NCBI GenBank assembly: GCA_934899185.1
Contig: CAKXYI010000001.1
Span: forward strand, 372,001 to 436,000
Reading direction: 5' to 3'
Length of the DNA: 64,000 bases
Source of the DNA: an uncultured Lachnospiraceae bacterium
GTDB lineage: Bacteria; Bacillota; Clostridia; Lachnospirales; Lachnospiraceae
How positions within the stretch are numbered: position 1 is the stretch's first letter; every line of letters begins with the position of its first letter. The notes under the pieces were generated by a model that was given only the letters and a program-made list of their open reading frames with translations, was not told the origin of the DNA and searched no databases. A program made the position numbers and the translations under genes. Shown here piece by piece: positions 43,662 to 52,130 of the stretch.

Positions 43662-45008
43662 TTATTCGCCTCCTTCTTCATTTACATCCTTGTCTAGTTC
43701 TTGAATTATCGCATCATAGTCCAAAATATCAACAATTGGGACGCCTCCAAACAACCCTTTTAAGTACATGATCCTTGGATTGTTTGTTCCTTGGATTCTT
43801 GGATATTTATCTAAACACTTAACCTCCTTATTTCCCATATAATCTACATTAATCAAATATACCGACTTAATATCAATCGTTTCTAGCATATACGTATTAT
43901 GTGTAGTGATAATCAACTGACCTGTGATATCTTCAAGCATGGATTCTAAAACATTTTTTAATAGCAAATCATGAATACCATCATCAATCTCATCATAAAC
44001 AACGGTAACACCGCAAAATGCACCTAACAAAGAATGTATGATATCCAAAATACGTTGCGTCCCGGCAGACTCTCTTGAGAATGCAACTGTTCTGATCTTT
44101 CCCCCAATCATTTTTTTTGCATACAATGTATACGCTATCGAATCCTCTTCCCTTCTTTTTTCATAATAAACATCTTTAATATCCGCATATGCCTGTGTAA
44201 AAAAATCTTTTATTATTCTCTCTGATCTATCAAGAATCTGCTCATCTTCCCTTTTAATTTTCCCTTTTTGTAAATCTCTTAACACATTTGCCGGCTTTCC
44301 AGCATCTACTTCACTACCTGATGAAGCGGATTTTTTGCAGTGTATAGTTGTATCTTCTAACATATCAATAATATCATACACATACGTCAGATAATTTTCT
44401 TTGATATAAGTTTCATTTTTTTCCTCTCGCTCTCTATTAAAAATACTCAATAATGTATGTTTTCCCCAGTATTTACTGATTTCCTCCTTTATCTCTATCT
44501 CTATTTTCTTTTCTTTAAAGAGTTTATTCGAAAAATATATTCTAGACTTTTCATCTGTATAGTCTATTTCATACAATGTTCCACGTTGTTTCCCTGTAAA
44601 ATAATATAATTTTTCATATATGAATCTTTCCTTAAAAGAAATGGTATAAATTCCTTCATGATCATTTACTCTGAATCCATATTCCAAAGTTGTTGGTTCA
44701 TCACATTCAATCATTCTACAATTATCTTTATACTTCTGGATATTGATTCCATTTAATAAAATATCTAAGATCTCTTGCGAAAATTCTTTTTCCCTTCCAA
44801 GTTCTGTAATTTTTTCCGTCTGTATAGCCATTGGAAAAGACTCTATTGTCCTCCTTAGAAAATCAATGCTAGTTACAAAATTAGATTTTCCACTTCCATT
44901 TTCCCCATAGATGGAGATAAACCTTTTCGTACCTTTTCTTCCATTTCTAAAATCAAAAGTTGCTTCTTTAAATGACATAAAATTTCTTAACTTAACATAC
45001 GTAAACAT
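43662..45008 (-). CDS. ABC-type ATPase (AAA_15/21, RloA/AbiL-like) of a defence-like operon
   Basis: A 448-residue SMC/ABC-fold ATPase. Walker A is GENGSGKSN (about 35-43), the signature-like motif is SRESAGTQRI, and Walker B is VVYDEIDDGIH followed by the switch LIITTHNT. The opening MFTYVKLRNFMSFKEATFDF is typical of OLD/RloA-type ATPases. Such ATPases act with a TOPRIM or HNH partner, and the next gene supplies a TOPRIM protein. The start at 45008 is chosen because GGAGGTGG precedes it closely; an earlier in-frame ATG at 45068 lies inside the promoter region. Defence is inferred from partner and fold. Confidence 0.75.
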   Translation of the reverse strand: MFTYVKLRNFMSFKEATFDFRNGRKGTKRFISIYGENGSGKSNFVTSIDFLRRTIESFPMAIQTEKITELGREKEFSQEILDILLNGINIQKYKDNCRMIECDEPTTLEYGFRVNDHEGIYTISFKERFIYEKLYYFTGKQRGTLYEIDYTDEKSRIYFSNKLFKEKKIEIEIKEEISKYWGKHTLLSIFNREREEKNETYIKENYLTYVYDIIDMLEDTTIHCKKSASSGSEVDAGKPANVLRDLQKGKIKREDEQILDRSERIIKDFFTQAYADIKDVYYEKRREEDSIAYTLYAKKMIGGKIRTVAFSRESAGTQRILDIIHSLLGAFCGVTVVYDEIDDGIHDLLLKNVLESMLEDITGQLIITTHNTYMLETIDIKSVYLINVDYMGNKEVKCLDKYPRIQGTNNPRIMYLKGLFGGVPIVDILDYDAIIQELDKDVNEEGGE

Positions 45009-45087
45009 TCCTTCCACCTCCATTGCCATAATACCACCTTTTGTAATCTTTTTCAATATCCATGCCAATTATGTTGTATTTTATATC

Positions 45088-45093
45088 ATTATA
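45088..45093 (-). promoter_or_regulatory. Possible -10 box for the ATPase-TOPRIM-zinc operon
   Basis: A perfect TATAAT on the minus strand lies about 80 bases before the ATPase start. The -35 region at 17-18 bases is poor, so this is a weak call. It is the best promoter candidate in this 217-base gap, which otherwise holds only the helicase terminator. Confidence 0.35.
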
Positions 45094-45154
45094 CGCAATG
45101 TTTTGCCATTCTATTCATATAACTTCTTTGTGTAATATAAGCATAGCCTAGAAT

Positions 45155-45189
45155 TTAAAAGGGACACGATTCTTAAAATCATGTCCCTT
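45155..45189 (-). terminator. Rho-independent terminator of the helicase / wall-protein operon
   Basis: Arms 45159-45170 and 45178-45189 form a 12-bp stem (one G:U pair on the minus-strand RNA) with a 7-base loop, followed on that strand by TTTTAAATT. It lies 37 bases after the helicase stop and ends the long minus-strand operon before the separate ATPase operon. Confidence 0.75.
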
Positions 45190-45225
45190 AACTTTTCACG
45201 CTTTCATAAAATAATTATCCGATTG

Positions 45226-48210
45226 TTACTCGCCAATCTCCTCACACATTTCTTCCAACAAATATGTTGCCTGACCTGCTCTTCTAGAATAACATCTTTT
45301 ATCCCCAAATACGATGAACGCATCTTTTGCGCGCGACACAGCAACATTCATCATACTTTCGTCCTTATCGATAAAATAACATTCTTCCTCACTGCCATAA
45401 ACTGTAGAAAACAAGATAACCTTTCTTTCTGCTCCTTGAAAGGTATGCACTGTTCCCACAGAAATATTTGACATTTGTTTTGCCAGCGGTGAATTTTTCA
45501 ATTCTCTTTTTATCAAAAGCGTCTGCCCCTTAAATGGTGTAATGATCCCAATTACGTCTTTAGACTCCATTTTTTTCGCTTCAATATCTTGCTGATATTG
45601 TGTCATCAGCAGTTTATAATTTTTCGTCAGCCATTTGACTAAAATCTCGGCTTCCTCTCTATTTCCTCTGCTACCTTTAATTTTTTGTGAATGTTCGGCA
45701 GAGACTTGATAATGACCCATTGGCGGAAGCACAGTTTCTCTTCCGGCTCCATGAATGCTTCCTCGTTTAGGATGTAATCTTCCTTCATAAACTAACTGAT
45801 TACAATATGAAATAATTTCATCATAACACCTTCGATGCTCACTCAAAAATAAACCATGTTCGTATTTGCTATAAGCACACGATAATGCTGCAACCTTCAT
45901 AATATTTGATTGAGAACAATTTAATCCATTATACTCTAATTGTTCAAAACATTCCACTTTATCAATCACCTTATATTGCACTGCCATAGTCTGATCTATC
46001 CCCCGGGTTACGCCCCACACTGGAGATATCTGATGCTCATCTCCGACAACTACTGCCTTCTTTGCAAGAGCAAAATTTCCGGCAATCATCTCTGGCGATA
46101 TTTGACCAGCTTCATCAACAATCAGAAGGTCTATATAATTATATAGGTAGCCTTTATCACATACCTGAAATTGCTTTGGTAACATAAATGTAGTCATAAC
46201 CATACAGGGTGCTATCATCGCCATCCTATGATAATACTCATTTATAACACTCTCATAATTGGTAGGCAATTGTTTTTTTGTGATAGTTGTATCATGTAAT
46301 AGCCATTTCCCCTCATAATAGTGTGCAGCCAACCAAAACTCTTTATATCGAATTTTATCTATCAGATCATTCAGATCCAAAGGTGTAAATTTCTTCCATA
46401 TAAATAATTGCCCTTCCTTTACATCAAATGGATATAATTCAACTAACCTCTGGTTGATTTTCTCCATCTCTTTCCTTGTGTTTTCCATCATATCGTGAAC
46501 ACTTCTGATGGTTTCTTTCAGTTGCTCAACCTGGTCACATACCGTTCTATATTCCGCACTGTATTCTGTCAATTTCTCTTGATACGTTTTCTGCACGTCA
46601 TGATACGTTACACAATTCTGTAATATATGCCCCTCTTCTAAAGTGACAAAGGTTGAGACAAATGCAGTTTCTCTGCTTTTACTCCATGGCAAGAATGAAA
46701 AAATCCTTACCCATAACGGCAATGTCTGATAGCCCTGTTGCCACGCCAAATACCGAGTTTTACATACTTCTCTGTCTTTCTTGATCAGTTCTTCTTTTTG
46801 CAAGAATTTCTCCATCCGATATTGTCCAGCGTGTAATTGTTCTTGCAAAGACTCTAAATAAGCACCACCTTCTTGTTTACCCATTGCATCAAACAACTGC
46901 TGCGCCATACCCAAAATCTGTTTTCGCCCCTGATCTATAGTGCTTAACTGTTGATAGACACTCTCTACACATCGTTCAATGTTTTGTTCATCTCGACCAA
47001 AATAAGTTTTAAACTCCTGAATATACTTTTTCCTAGAACTATCTCTATTGCATTCCGCTTCTATCTTCTCAAAGAATTCTTTTTTCCCAACACTAGAGTA
47101 TTGATATCCTCTTTCCATAGCCTGTTTTATTTGACTCGATGCCGGAAAATATATTGCAAACTTATCCGCACCTGTAATCCATTTATGCTCTAAATTCTTT
47201 ATCCCTAACTCTTCAATACTGCGAAATGATTCAATAATATTTGTAACCGGCTGATTGTTCATAGATGTTGCCACAATAAGCGGTGCATCTTTTTGCTCTA
47301 ACGCAGCATTTACATACATATCGGCAACAATCGATTGCAGTAGCGTAGTTTTCCCTGTACCTGGCGGACCACTGACCGCCAGAATATCTCCCTCTTCTAA
47401 TTCATTAAAGTGATTGATTGCTTCTCTCTGCGACAATGACAACGGATATGTTCCATTCATTTGTCCTGCATGCTGCATCATCTTTTTAACGTTATCATTA
47501 GGAATCAATTCTTTTTGCGACTCAATCTCACCATTCGTCAACTTAGCATATAACTTATTTTCATTCTGTTTTTGTAACTCATTATATAAATCCAATATAT
47601 GCTTTTTCGCATTGACCGTTGTATCCTCAAAGATATAGTATTTATTATCTAATGCAACTTTTTCCTCACCACTTTGTACAAAGTGATCCGCAAAAGAGCC
47701 ATGTGTAACAGTTTCATACATAGATATTGCGTATTGTATATATTGCTTCCACGTCTCCATCTCATAAAGTGCACTTGTCATCTTTTTTAGATACTCATCA
47801 TACGTTGCTACATCACCAATAGATAATTCCGGATCAACCATCGGACGCAAGTACTCTCTAGGGAACCATGGTACTTTCTCGACATCTGCTCTTGACAAGT
47901 TTCCCTCTCTATCTAATCTTGCTGGGACAAAGAAAATCGAACACAAATCCTCTACCTTCTCGTCTGTCCTGTCTCCATTCTCATATATGTTTGCCAAGGT
48001 TTTAAAGGCAATAATGACGTCGATCACTTGTCTCTGCTTTTGTTGTTCTGTTTCATGCTTTTCAAACAACTGCTCCAGAACAATCTCCCCTGCTTTTCCT
48101 TTCATTACTTCTTGCTCAGGAATGAAGCAAAACGCCCCCTCTTTGTAATCACATCTTAAATTTGTTTGTGCCGCTACAACATTCCTAAAATATTTTGTAA
48201 CCTCTCTCAT
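45226..48210 (-). CDS. Superfamily 1 DNA/RNA helicase (UPF1/DNA2-like AAA domain)
   Basis: A 994-residue helicase. Walker A GPPGTGKTT is at 281-289, DEAGQIS gives motif II, GDEHQISPV motif III, IGIITPFKGQ motif IV/Va, GTVHTFQGAE motif V and NVAVSRAKDA motif VI. An inserted helical region (about 390-600) separates the ATPase strands. The N-terminal 250 residues have no motif I recognise. It starts only 9 bases after the transglutaminase-like gene with AAGGA near its ATG, so it is transcribed with surface genes, an odd placement. SF1 helicases of this type occur in defence islands as well as in RNA metabolism. The role here is open. Confidence 0.85.
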   Translation of the reverse strand: MREVTKYFRNVVAAQTNLRCDYKEGAFCFIPEQEVMKGKAGEIVLEQLFEKHETEQQKQRQVIDVIIAFKTLANIYENGDRTDEKVEDLCSIFFVPARLDREGNLSRADVEKVPWFPREYLRPMVDPELSIGDVATYDEYLKKMTSALYEMETWKQYIQYAISMYETVTHGSFADHFVQSGEEKVALDNKYYIFEDTTVNAKKHILDLYNELQKQNENKLYAKLTNGEIESQKELIPNDNVKKMMQHAGQMNGTYPLSLSQREAINHFNELEEGDILAVSGPPGTGKTTLLQSIVADMYVNAALEQKDAPLIVATSMNNQPVTNIIESFRSIEELGIKNLEHKWITGADKFAIYFPASSQIKQAMERGYQYSSVGKKEFFEKIEAECNRDSSRKKYIQEFKTYFGRDEQNIERCVESVYQQLSTIDQGRKQILGMAQQLFDAMGKQEGGAYLESLQEQLHAGQYRMEKFLQKEELIKKDREVCKTRYLAWQQGYQTLPLWVRIFSFLPWSKSRETAFVSTFVTLEEGHILQNCVTYHDVQKTYQEKLTEYSAEYRTVCDQVEQLKETIRSVHDMMENTRKEMEKINQRLVELYPFDVKEGQLFIWKKFTPLDLNDLIDKIRYKEFWLAAHYYEGKWLLHDTTITKKQLPTNYESVINEYYHRMAMIAPCMVMTTFMLPKQFQVCDKGYLYNYIDLLIVDEAGQISPEMIAGNFALAKKAVVVGDEHQISPVWGVTRGIDQTMAVQYKVIDKVECFEQLEYNGLNCSQSNIMKVAALSCAYSKYEHGLFLSEHRRCYDEIISYCNQLVYEGRLHPKRGSIHGAGRETVLPPMGHYQVSAEHSQKIKGSRGNREEAEILVKWLTKNYKLLMTQYQQDIEAKKMESKDVIGIITPFKGQTLLIKRELKNSPLAKQMSNISVGTVHTFQGAERKVILFSTVYGSEEECYFIDKDESMMNVAVSRAKDAFIVFGDKRCYSRRAGQATYLLEEMCEEIGE

Positions 48211-48219
48211 TCTTCCTTC

Positions 48220-50238
48220 TTATACTCCTCTTCGTCCCTCTCGCACACCATAATTGATATAATGCATATAATACGCTTTCCAGTTATTACCATACGCCCG
48301 TTGCAGATCACTATACAGCGCACGATAAGTCTGCACGGAAAATCCTGCGCTTGCTCTTCGTCCTTCCTGCATTCCATAATTTACAAAATGCTGTAATACT
48401 GCTACATCATCATTGCCATATGCCTTATATACATCCGGATTGTTGGCTACATAATAAGAAAAATCATAGACCGCAGCATAATTAACACCTCCATAGACGG
48501 TTGTCCCACCCTGTAAGGTTGTACATCCGGTGGCCACACGTCCTTCTTTTCTTCCATAATTGATGTAGTGCATATAATAAGATTTCAGGTCGTTTCCATA
48601 GGCTCCTCGCAAATCAGCATACTGCAGGCGATAGGAATTTACGTCAAAACTGCTTTTCGCTTGACGTCCCTCTTTCATCCCATAGTTTACAAAGTGCTGC
48701 AATACCGCCAGATCATCATAGCCGTATGCTTTCTTGATGTCTGCGTACTTGTTCACATAATACTGATAATCATAGACCGCACTGTAATCTACACCGCCCA
48801 AGACTGTCACGGCTCCCTGCAAGGTCGTACATCCGACACCACTTCGTCCTTCTTTTGCACCATAATTGACATAATGCATATAATAAGATTTCAGATCCGA
48901 TCCATAGGCTCTGCGCAGATCTGCATACTGCAAACGATACGATGTCACATTAAAACTAGTCTTTGCCTGTCGTCCCTCTGCCATGCCATAATTAATAAAA
49001 TGCTGCAAGAGGCTGTTACAAGCATAACCATATGCTTGTTTCAAGTCTCCATAAGTATCTGCATAATAATATGGATCAAAGACACTGCTATAATCTACGC
49101 CATGATAAATCGCTGTATAAGAACGATTGGGGGACGAGGAATTACCGCCTGTAGTTCCACTACTGCCTGCCCCACCACCGTTGGTTGTCCCCGACGCTCC
49201 ACCGCCGGTAGACGTACCACTACCAGACGAGATATCTTCCTTGCCATAGTCATACTTGCACTCCGGACGATTGACTGTACTCCAGAAAGTCTCCGGTACA
49301 TGTGACCGGTTATTTTTCCGCAATGTCTCATCACTGACATTGTAATATGCCAAAGTGCCGGATGAATCCGCCCATGTCGGATCTACGGCATACCAATAAT
49401 TTCCAATATGCACCTGGTTCCATTCATGTGATGTACTGGTCACAATGATTGTTTCTATTCCTGCTCCGTTACAGAGTAATTCAAAGGCTTCCGCATAGCC
49501 AGCGCAAACACTCTGTCCACGCATGAAAACACTATAACAGGACTGATTATAGGCTGCGCCGTCCTTATATATCGTATTGGAGATTACTAGTTCATGGGCC
49601 TTATACTCTTTTTCCAAAACGCTTGCCTGCGCATTAATCTGGCTCATCCAGTTATCAATTACACTTTGGAACTGATCAGTATATTGTTGACGTGCTATCC
49701 CATCAACAAAATCATCATACACATCAATATACATTGTTCCTGCATTATTCTTTCCCATAATATATTCCCTGACGTAATCCTCACCATCCAGGAAATAAAA
49801 TTGCGGATTAGAATTAACAAAGGCAATCGTTGTATTGATTGCCTCTGCGTCTGTCAAGCCACTATATATCACGCCTTGTGTATATTCTCGATTTGCGTTC
49901 CTGACAGAAGTCTTTCCATTGATATCCTCCGTCCCTGTCAGATATGCCATACACATCTGATAGAGACCATCATAAAGGTTCTTCTGACTCACTGTCATTT
50001 GGTTGTAATAATAATCTGAGCCATACTTTGCCCAATAGTTGGCACCTGCATTTCTAGTATAACTCGGCTCATAAACATCGGTGTACTCCGAAACGATCTG
50101 TTCTGTGACCTGCGGTACATGGTAGCCCTCTGCATTCGCCACTTTATTAGCCGCATAGACCGGCAATGCCTCCTGCACCGACATTATCACAAATGCCGCG
50201 CTACACAATACCAGTAACAGTTCCTTCATTCGTTTCAT
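48220..50238 (-). CDS. Secreted transglutaminase-like protein with six wall-type repeats
   Basis: A 672-residue secreted protein. The signal peptide ends near PVYAANK. A transglutaminase-like domain (about 215-320) has the catalytic cysteine in GQSVCAGYAEAF, histidine in SHEWNQ and aspartate in VDPTWAD. A Ser/Gly/Thr-rich linker (about 340-370) leads to six tandem units of about 40-55 residues with YADLRxAYG, YYMHYxxYG and EGR. The domain may crosslink or cleave peptides in the wall. The ATG at 50238 is chosen because GAGGAG lies 7 bases upstream; a GTG at 50253 abuts the amidase stop. Units match those of the next two genes. Confidence 0.85.
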   Translation of the reverse strand: MKRMKELLLVLCSAAFVIMSVQEALPVYAANKVANAEGYHVPQVTEQIVSEYTDVYEPSYTRNAGANYWAKYGSDYYYNQMTVSQKNLYDGLYQMCMAYLTGTEDINGKTSVRNANREYTQGVIYSGLTDAEAINTTIAFVNSNPQFYFLDGEDYVREYIMGKNNAGTMYIDVYDDFVDGIARQQYTDQFQSVIDNWMSQINAQASVLEKEYKAHELVISNTIYKDGAAYNQSCYSVFMRGQSVCAGYAEAFELLCNGAGIETIIVTSTSHEWNQVHIGNYWYAVDPTWADSSGTLAYYNVSDETLRKNNRSHVPETFWSTVNRPECKYDYGKEDISSGSGTSTGGGASGTTNGGGAGSSGTTGGNSSSPNRSYTAIYHGVDYSSVFDPYYYADTYGDLKQAYGYACNSLLQHFINYGMAEGRQAKTSFNVTSYRLQYADLRRAYGSDLKSYYMHYVNYGAKEGRSGVGCTTLQGAVTVLGGVDYSAVYDYQYYVNKYADIKKAYGYDDLAVLQHFVNYGMKEGRQAKSSFDVNSYRLQYADLRGAYGNDLKSYYMHYINYGRKEGRVATGCTTLQGGTTVYGGVNYAAVYDFSYYVANNPDVYKAYGNDDVAVLQHFVNYGMQEGRRASAGFSVQTYRALYSDLQRAYGNNWKAYYMHYINYGVREGRRGV
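48223..49100 (-). repeat. Tandem YG..EGR repeat block of the transglutaminase-like protein (6 units)
   Basis: Six alternating units (VYD-YYV-type and F-V-SYRLQYADLR-type) fill the C-terminal 290 residues. The two unit kinds alternate strictly with a TGCTTLQG-like linker after each pair, which suggests duplication of a two-unit block. Confidence 0.8.
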
Positions 50239-50253
50239 AGGTTTTCTCCTCAC

Positions 50254-52110
50254 TTACTGTTGCACACCGCTTCTTCCTTCATTCTGTCCATATGATATGT
50301 AATGCATATAATACGCTGGTAAATCATCGCCATAGGCAGCCTGCAAGTCCGCATATCTGCTTCGATAAGGCTGCACTGCAAACGCTTCCTTTGCGCATCT
50401 GCCTTCTTTCATTCCATAATTGACAAAATGCTGCAAAACTGCCACATCGTCATTGCCAAAGGCTTTTTTCACATCTGCATTATTTGCCACATAATAGTAG
50501 TAGTCATACACAGCAGAATAATCTACACCATTATAGATGGTTGTGGCTCCCTGTACCGTCGTGCATCCCGTTGCGACACGACCTTCCTTTTTGCCATATC
50601 TCATATAATGCTCATAATAGGATTTCTGTTTCCCACCGTAAGCATTTCGCAGATCCGCATATTGTAGGCGATAAGATGTCACATTAAAATCACTACATGC
50701 CTGCCGTCCTTCATTCATACCGTAGTTGACAAAATGCTGTAAAACTGCAATATCATCATTGCCAAAGGCATTTTTGACATCTGCATTATTTGCAAGATAA
50801 TAGTCACAATTGTAAACCGAAGAATAATCCACGCCATTATACTGTGTCACATAGCCCTGGCGGGCGGTACAGCCTGTACCTTTTCTATTTTCATGGTATC
50901 CATATTTCATATAATGTTTATAATACTTTGGCAGGTCGTTTCCATATGCCTGACGCAGGTCTGCATATTGCAGTTTATAGGAGTTGACATTAAATGATGC
51001 GCAACCTTGACGTCCCTCGCTCATACCATACACCGCAAAATGCGTACAATATTTCTTCAGATCATTGCCATATGCCGCAGCCAGGTCCGGATTGTTCTTT
51101 TTATAATATGTAATATCAAAGATCGGACTTGCGACACGTCCCTCTGCCAGACCATAATTCAAGAAATGGTCAAGCAATGCCTTTTCATCATATCCGTAGA
51201 CCGCTTGCAGATCGGCATAATGATTGTAGTAATAAGACGCGTCAAAAGCCGCAGAATAGTCCTCCTTGGACAAGCCATAATAACTTGCAATACCCGCAGC
51301 ATCTGCCAGGCCAAGTTGCTGCAATCCACTTTCATTTCCCAGAAAACGCTGGATATCACTGGCATTTGTCAGATAAGCATGCTCTACAATAATACCAGGA
51401 AATCCTAACAATTTACTGTTATGATTTACACTATAATAATCTGTCGCAGATCCATCCGGGTATTTGCTTCCATCGTCTGAATTACGAGTCTTGACTCCTG
51501 CACTTGGTAAGCCAATCCACTGCAACACATTGGCTATGCTCTGTGATAGCGAATGGCTCTCCGCACTCAAATCCGGTCGGTAGCCGTTATTTTGTGCATA
51601 TACCTCCACACCGGATGTTGCCGCTGACTGCGATACATTCAAATGCAGGCTGATATATACATCTGCCCCCATATTGGAAGCCCACACCATACGATAGTAG
51701 TTATCCATGGTAGATGTGGTGCCGGGATTCGGACACGCATTTGACGATCTTGTCAAATACACATCCACTCCCTGATATTGATCTAATTCGGCTTTACAAT
51801 ACTGGGCAATCTTAAGTGTCAATTCTTCCTCATTTAAACCGGAGCGAGATGCACCATGATGTGTACTATCGTGTCCCGCATCCAGGACAACTGTCAGTCG
51901 CCCCGTATTTGCATATTTCTTTATTGCCGCCTTTTGCAAAGCCCAGTCCGCATCGCCAAAGGCTTCTTCCAATTCCTTACGCATCTGCGCTGTTGTGGAA
52001 TCATCTCCCTCTTTGGCATAAACCACACTTCCTGATGGCACATATAAACCAATGCACATAGCAAAAGCAAGCAATATCGTTATTAGTCTTTTTAAAAATT
52101 TATCTTTCAT
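50254..52110 (-). CDS. N-acetylmuramoyl-L-alanine amidase (Amidase_3) with seven wall-type repeats
   Basis: A 618-residue secreted protein. Signal peptide about 1-32 (GSVVYAKEG). The zinc amidase domain is at about 50-275 with DAGHDSTHHG (zinc histidine), LNEEELTLKIA (zinc glutamate), YISLHLNVS (zinc histidine) and IIVEHAYLTN (catalytic glutamate). The rest is seven YG..EGR repeat units. It cleaves the muramic acid to L-alanine bond of peptidoglycan. It lies between the GH25 and transglutaminase-like genes. The ribosome site is only GAAGAAA. All catalytic ligands are present. Confidence 0.92.
   Translation of the reverse strand: MKDKFLKRLITILLAFAMCIGLYVPSGSVVYAKEGDDSTTAQMRKELEEAFGDADWALQKAAIKKYANTGRLTVVLDAGHDSTHHGASRSGLNEEELTLKIAQYCKAELDQYQGVDVYLTRSSNACPNPGTTSTMDNYYRMVWASNMGADVYISLHLNVSQSAATSGVEVYAQNNGYRPDLSAESHSLSQSIANVLQWIGLPSAGVKTRNSDDGSKYPDGSATDYYSVNHNSKLLGFPGIIVEHAYLTNASDIQRFLGNESGLQQLGLADAAGIASYYGLSKEDYSAAFDASYYYNHYADLQAVYGYDEKALLDHFLNYGLAEGRVASPIFDITYYKKNNPDLAAAYGNDLKKYCTHFAVYGMSEGRQGCASFNVNSYKLQYADLRQAYGNDLPKYYKHYMKYGYHENRKGTGCTARQGYVTQYNGVDYSSVYNCDYYLANNADVKNAFGNDDIAVLQHFVNYGMNEGRQACSDFNVTSYRLQYADLRNAYGGKQKSYYEHYMRYGKKEGRVATGCTTVQGATTIYNGVDYSAVYDYYYYVANNADVKKAFGNDDVAVLQHFVNYGMKEGRCAKEAFAVQPYRSRYADLQAAYGDDLPAYYMHYISYGQNEGRSGVQQ
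50257..51260 (-). repeat. Tandem YG..EGR repeat block of the amidase (7 units)
   Basis: Seven units of about 40-55 residues end the amidase. Two consecutive VFD/IFD units without the SYRLQYADLR partner open the block, so the strict alternation starts from unit 2 or 3. Confidence 0.8.
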
Positions 52111-52130
52111 CGTTTCTTCTTTTCTAGTCC

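Noticed and set aside
48568..49305. A 245-codon open frame on the plus strand over the transglutaminase repeats, with similar antisense frames over the amidase and lysozyme repeats.
   Set aside because: These are shadows of repetitive coding sequence. They have low-complexity Ile/His-rich translations, no ribosome sites and no recognisable domain.
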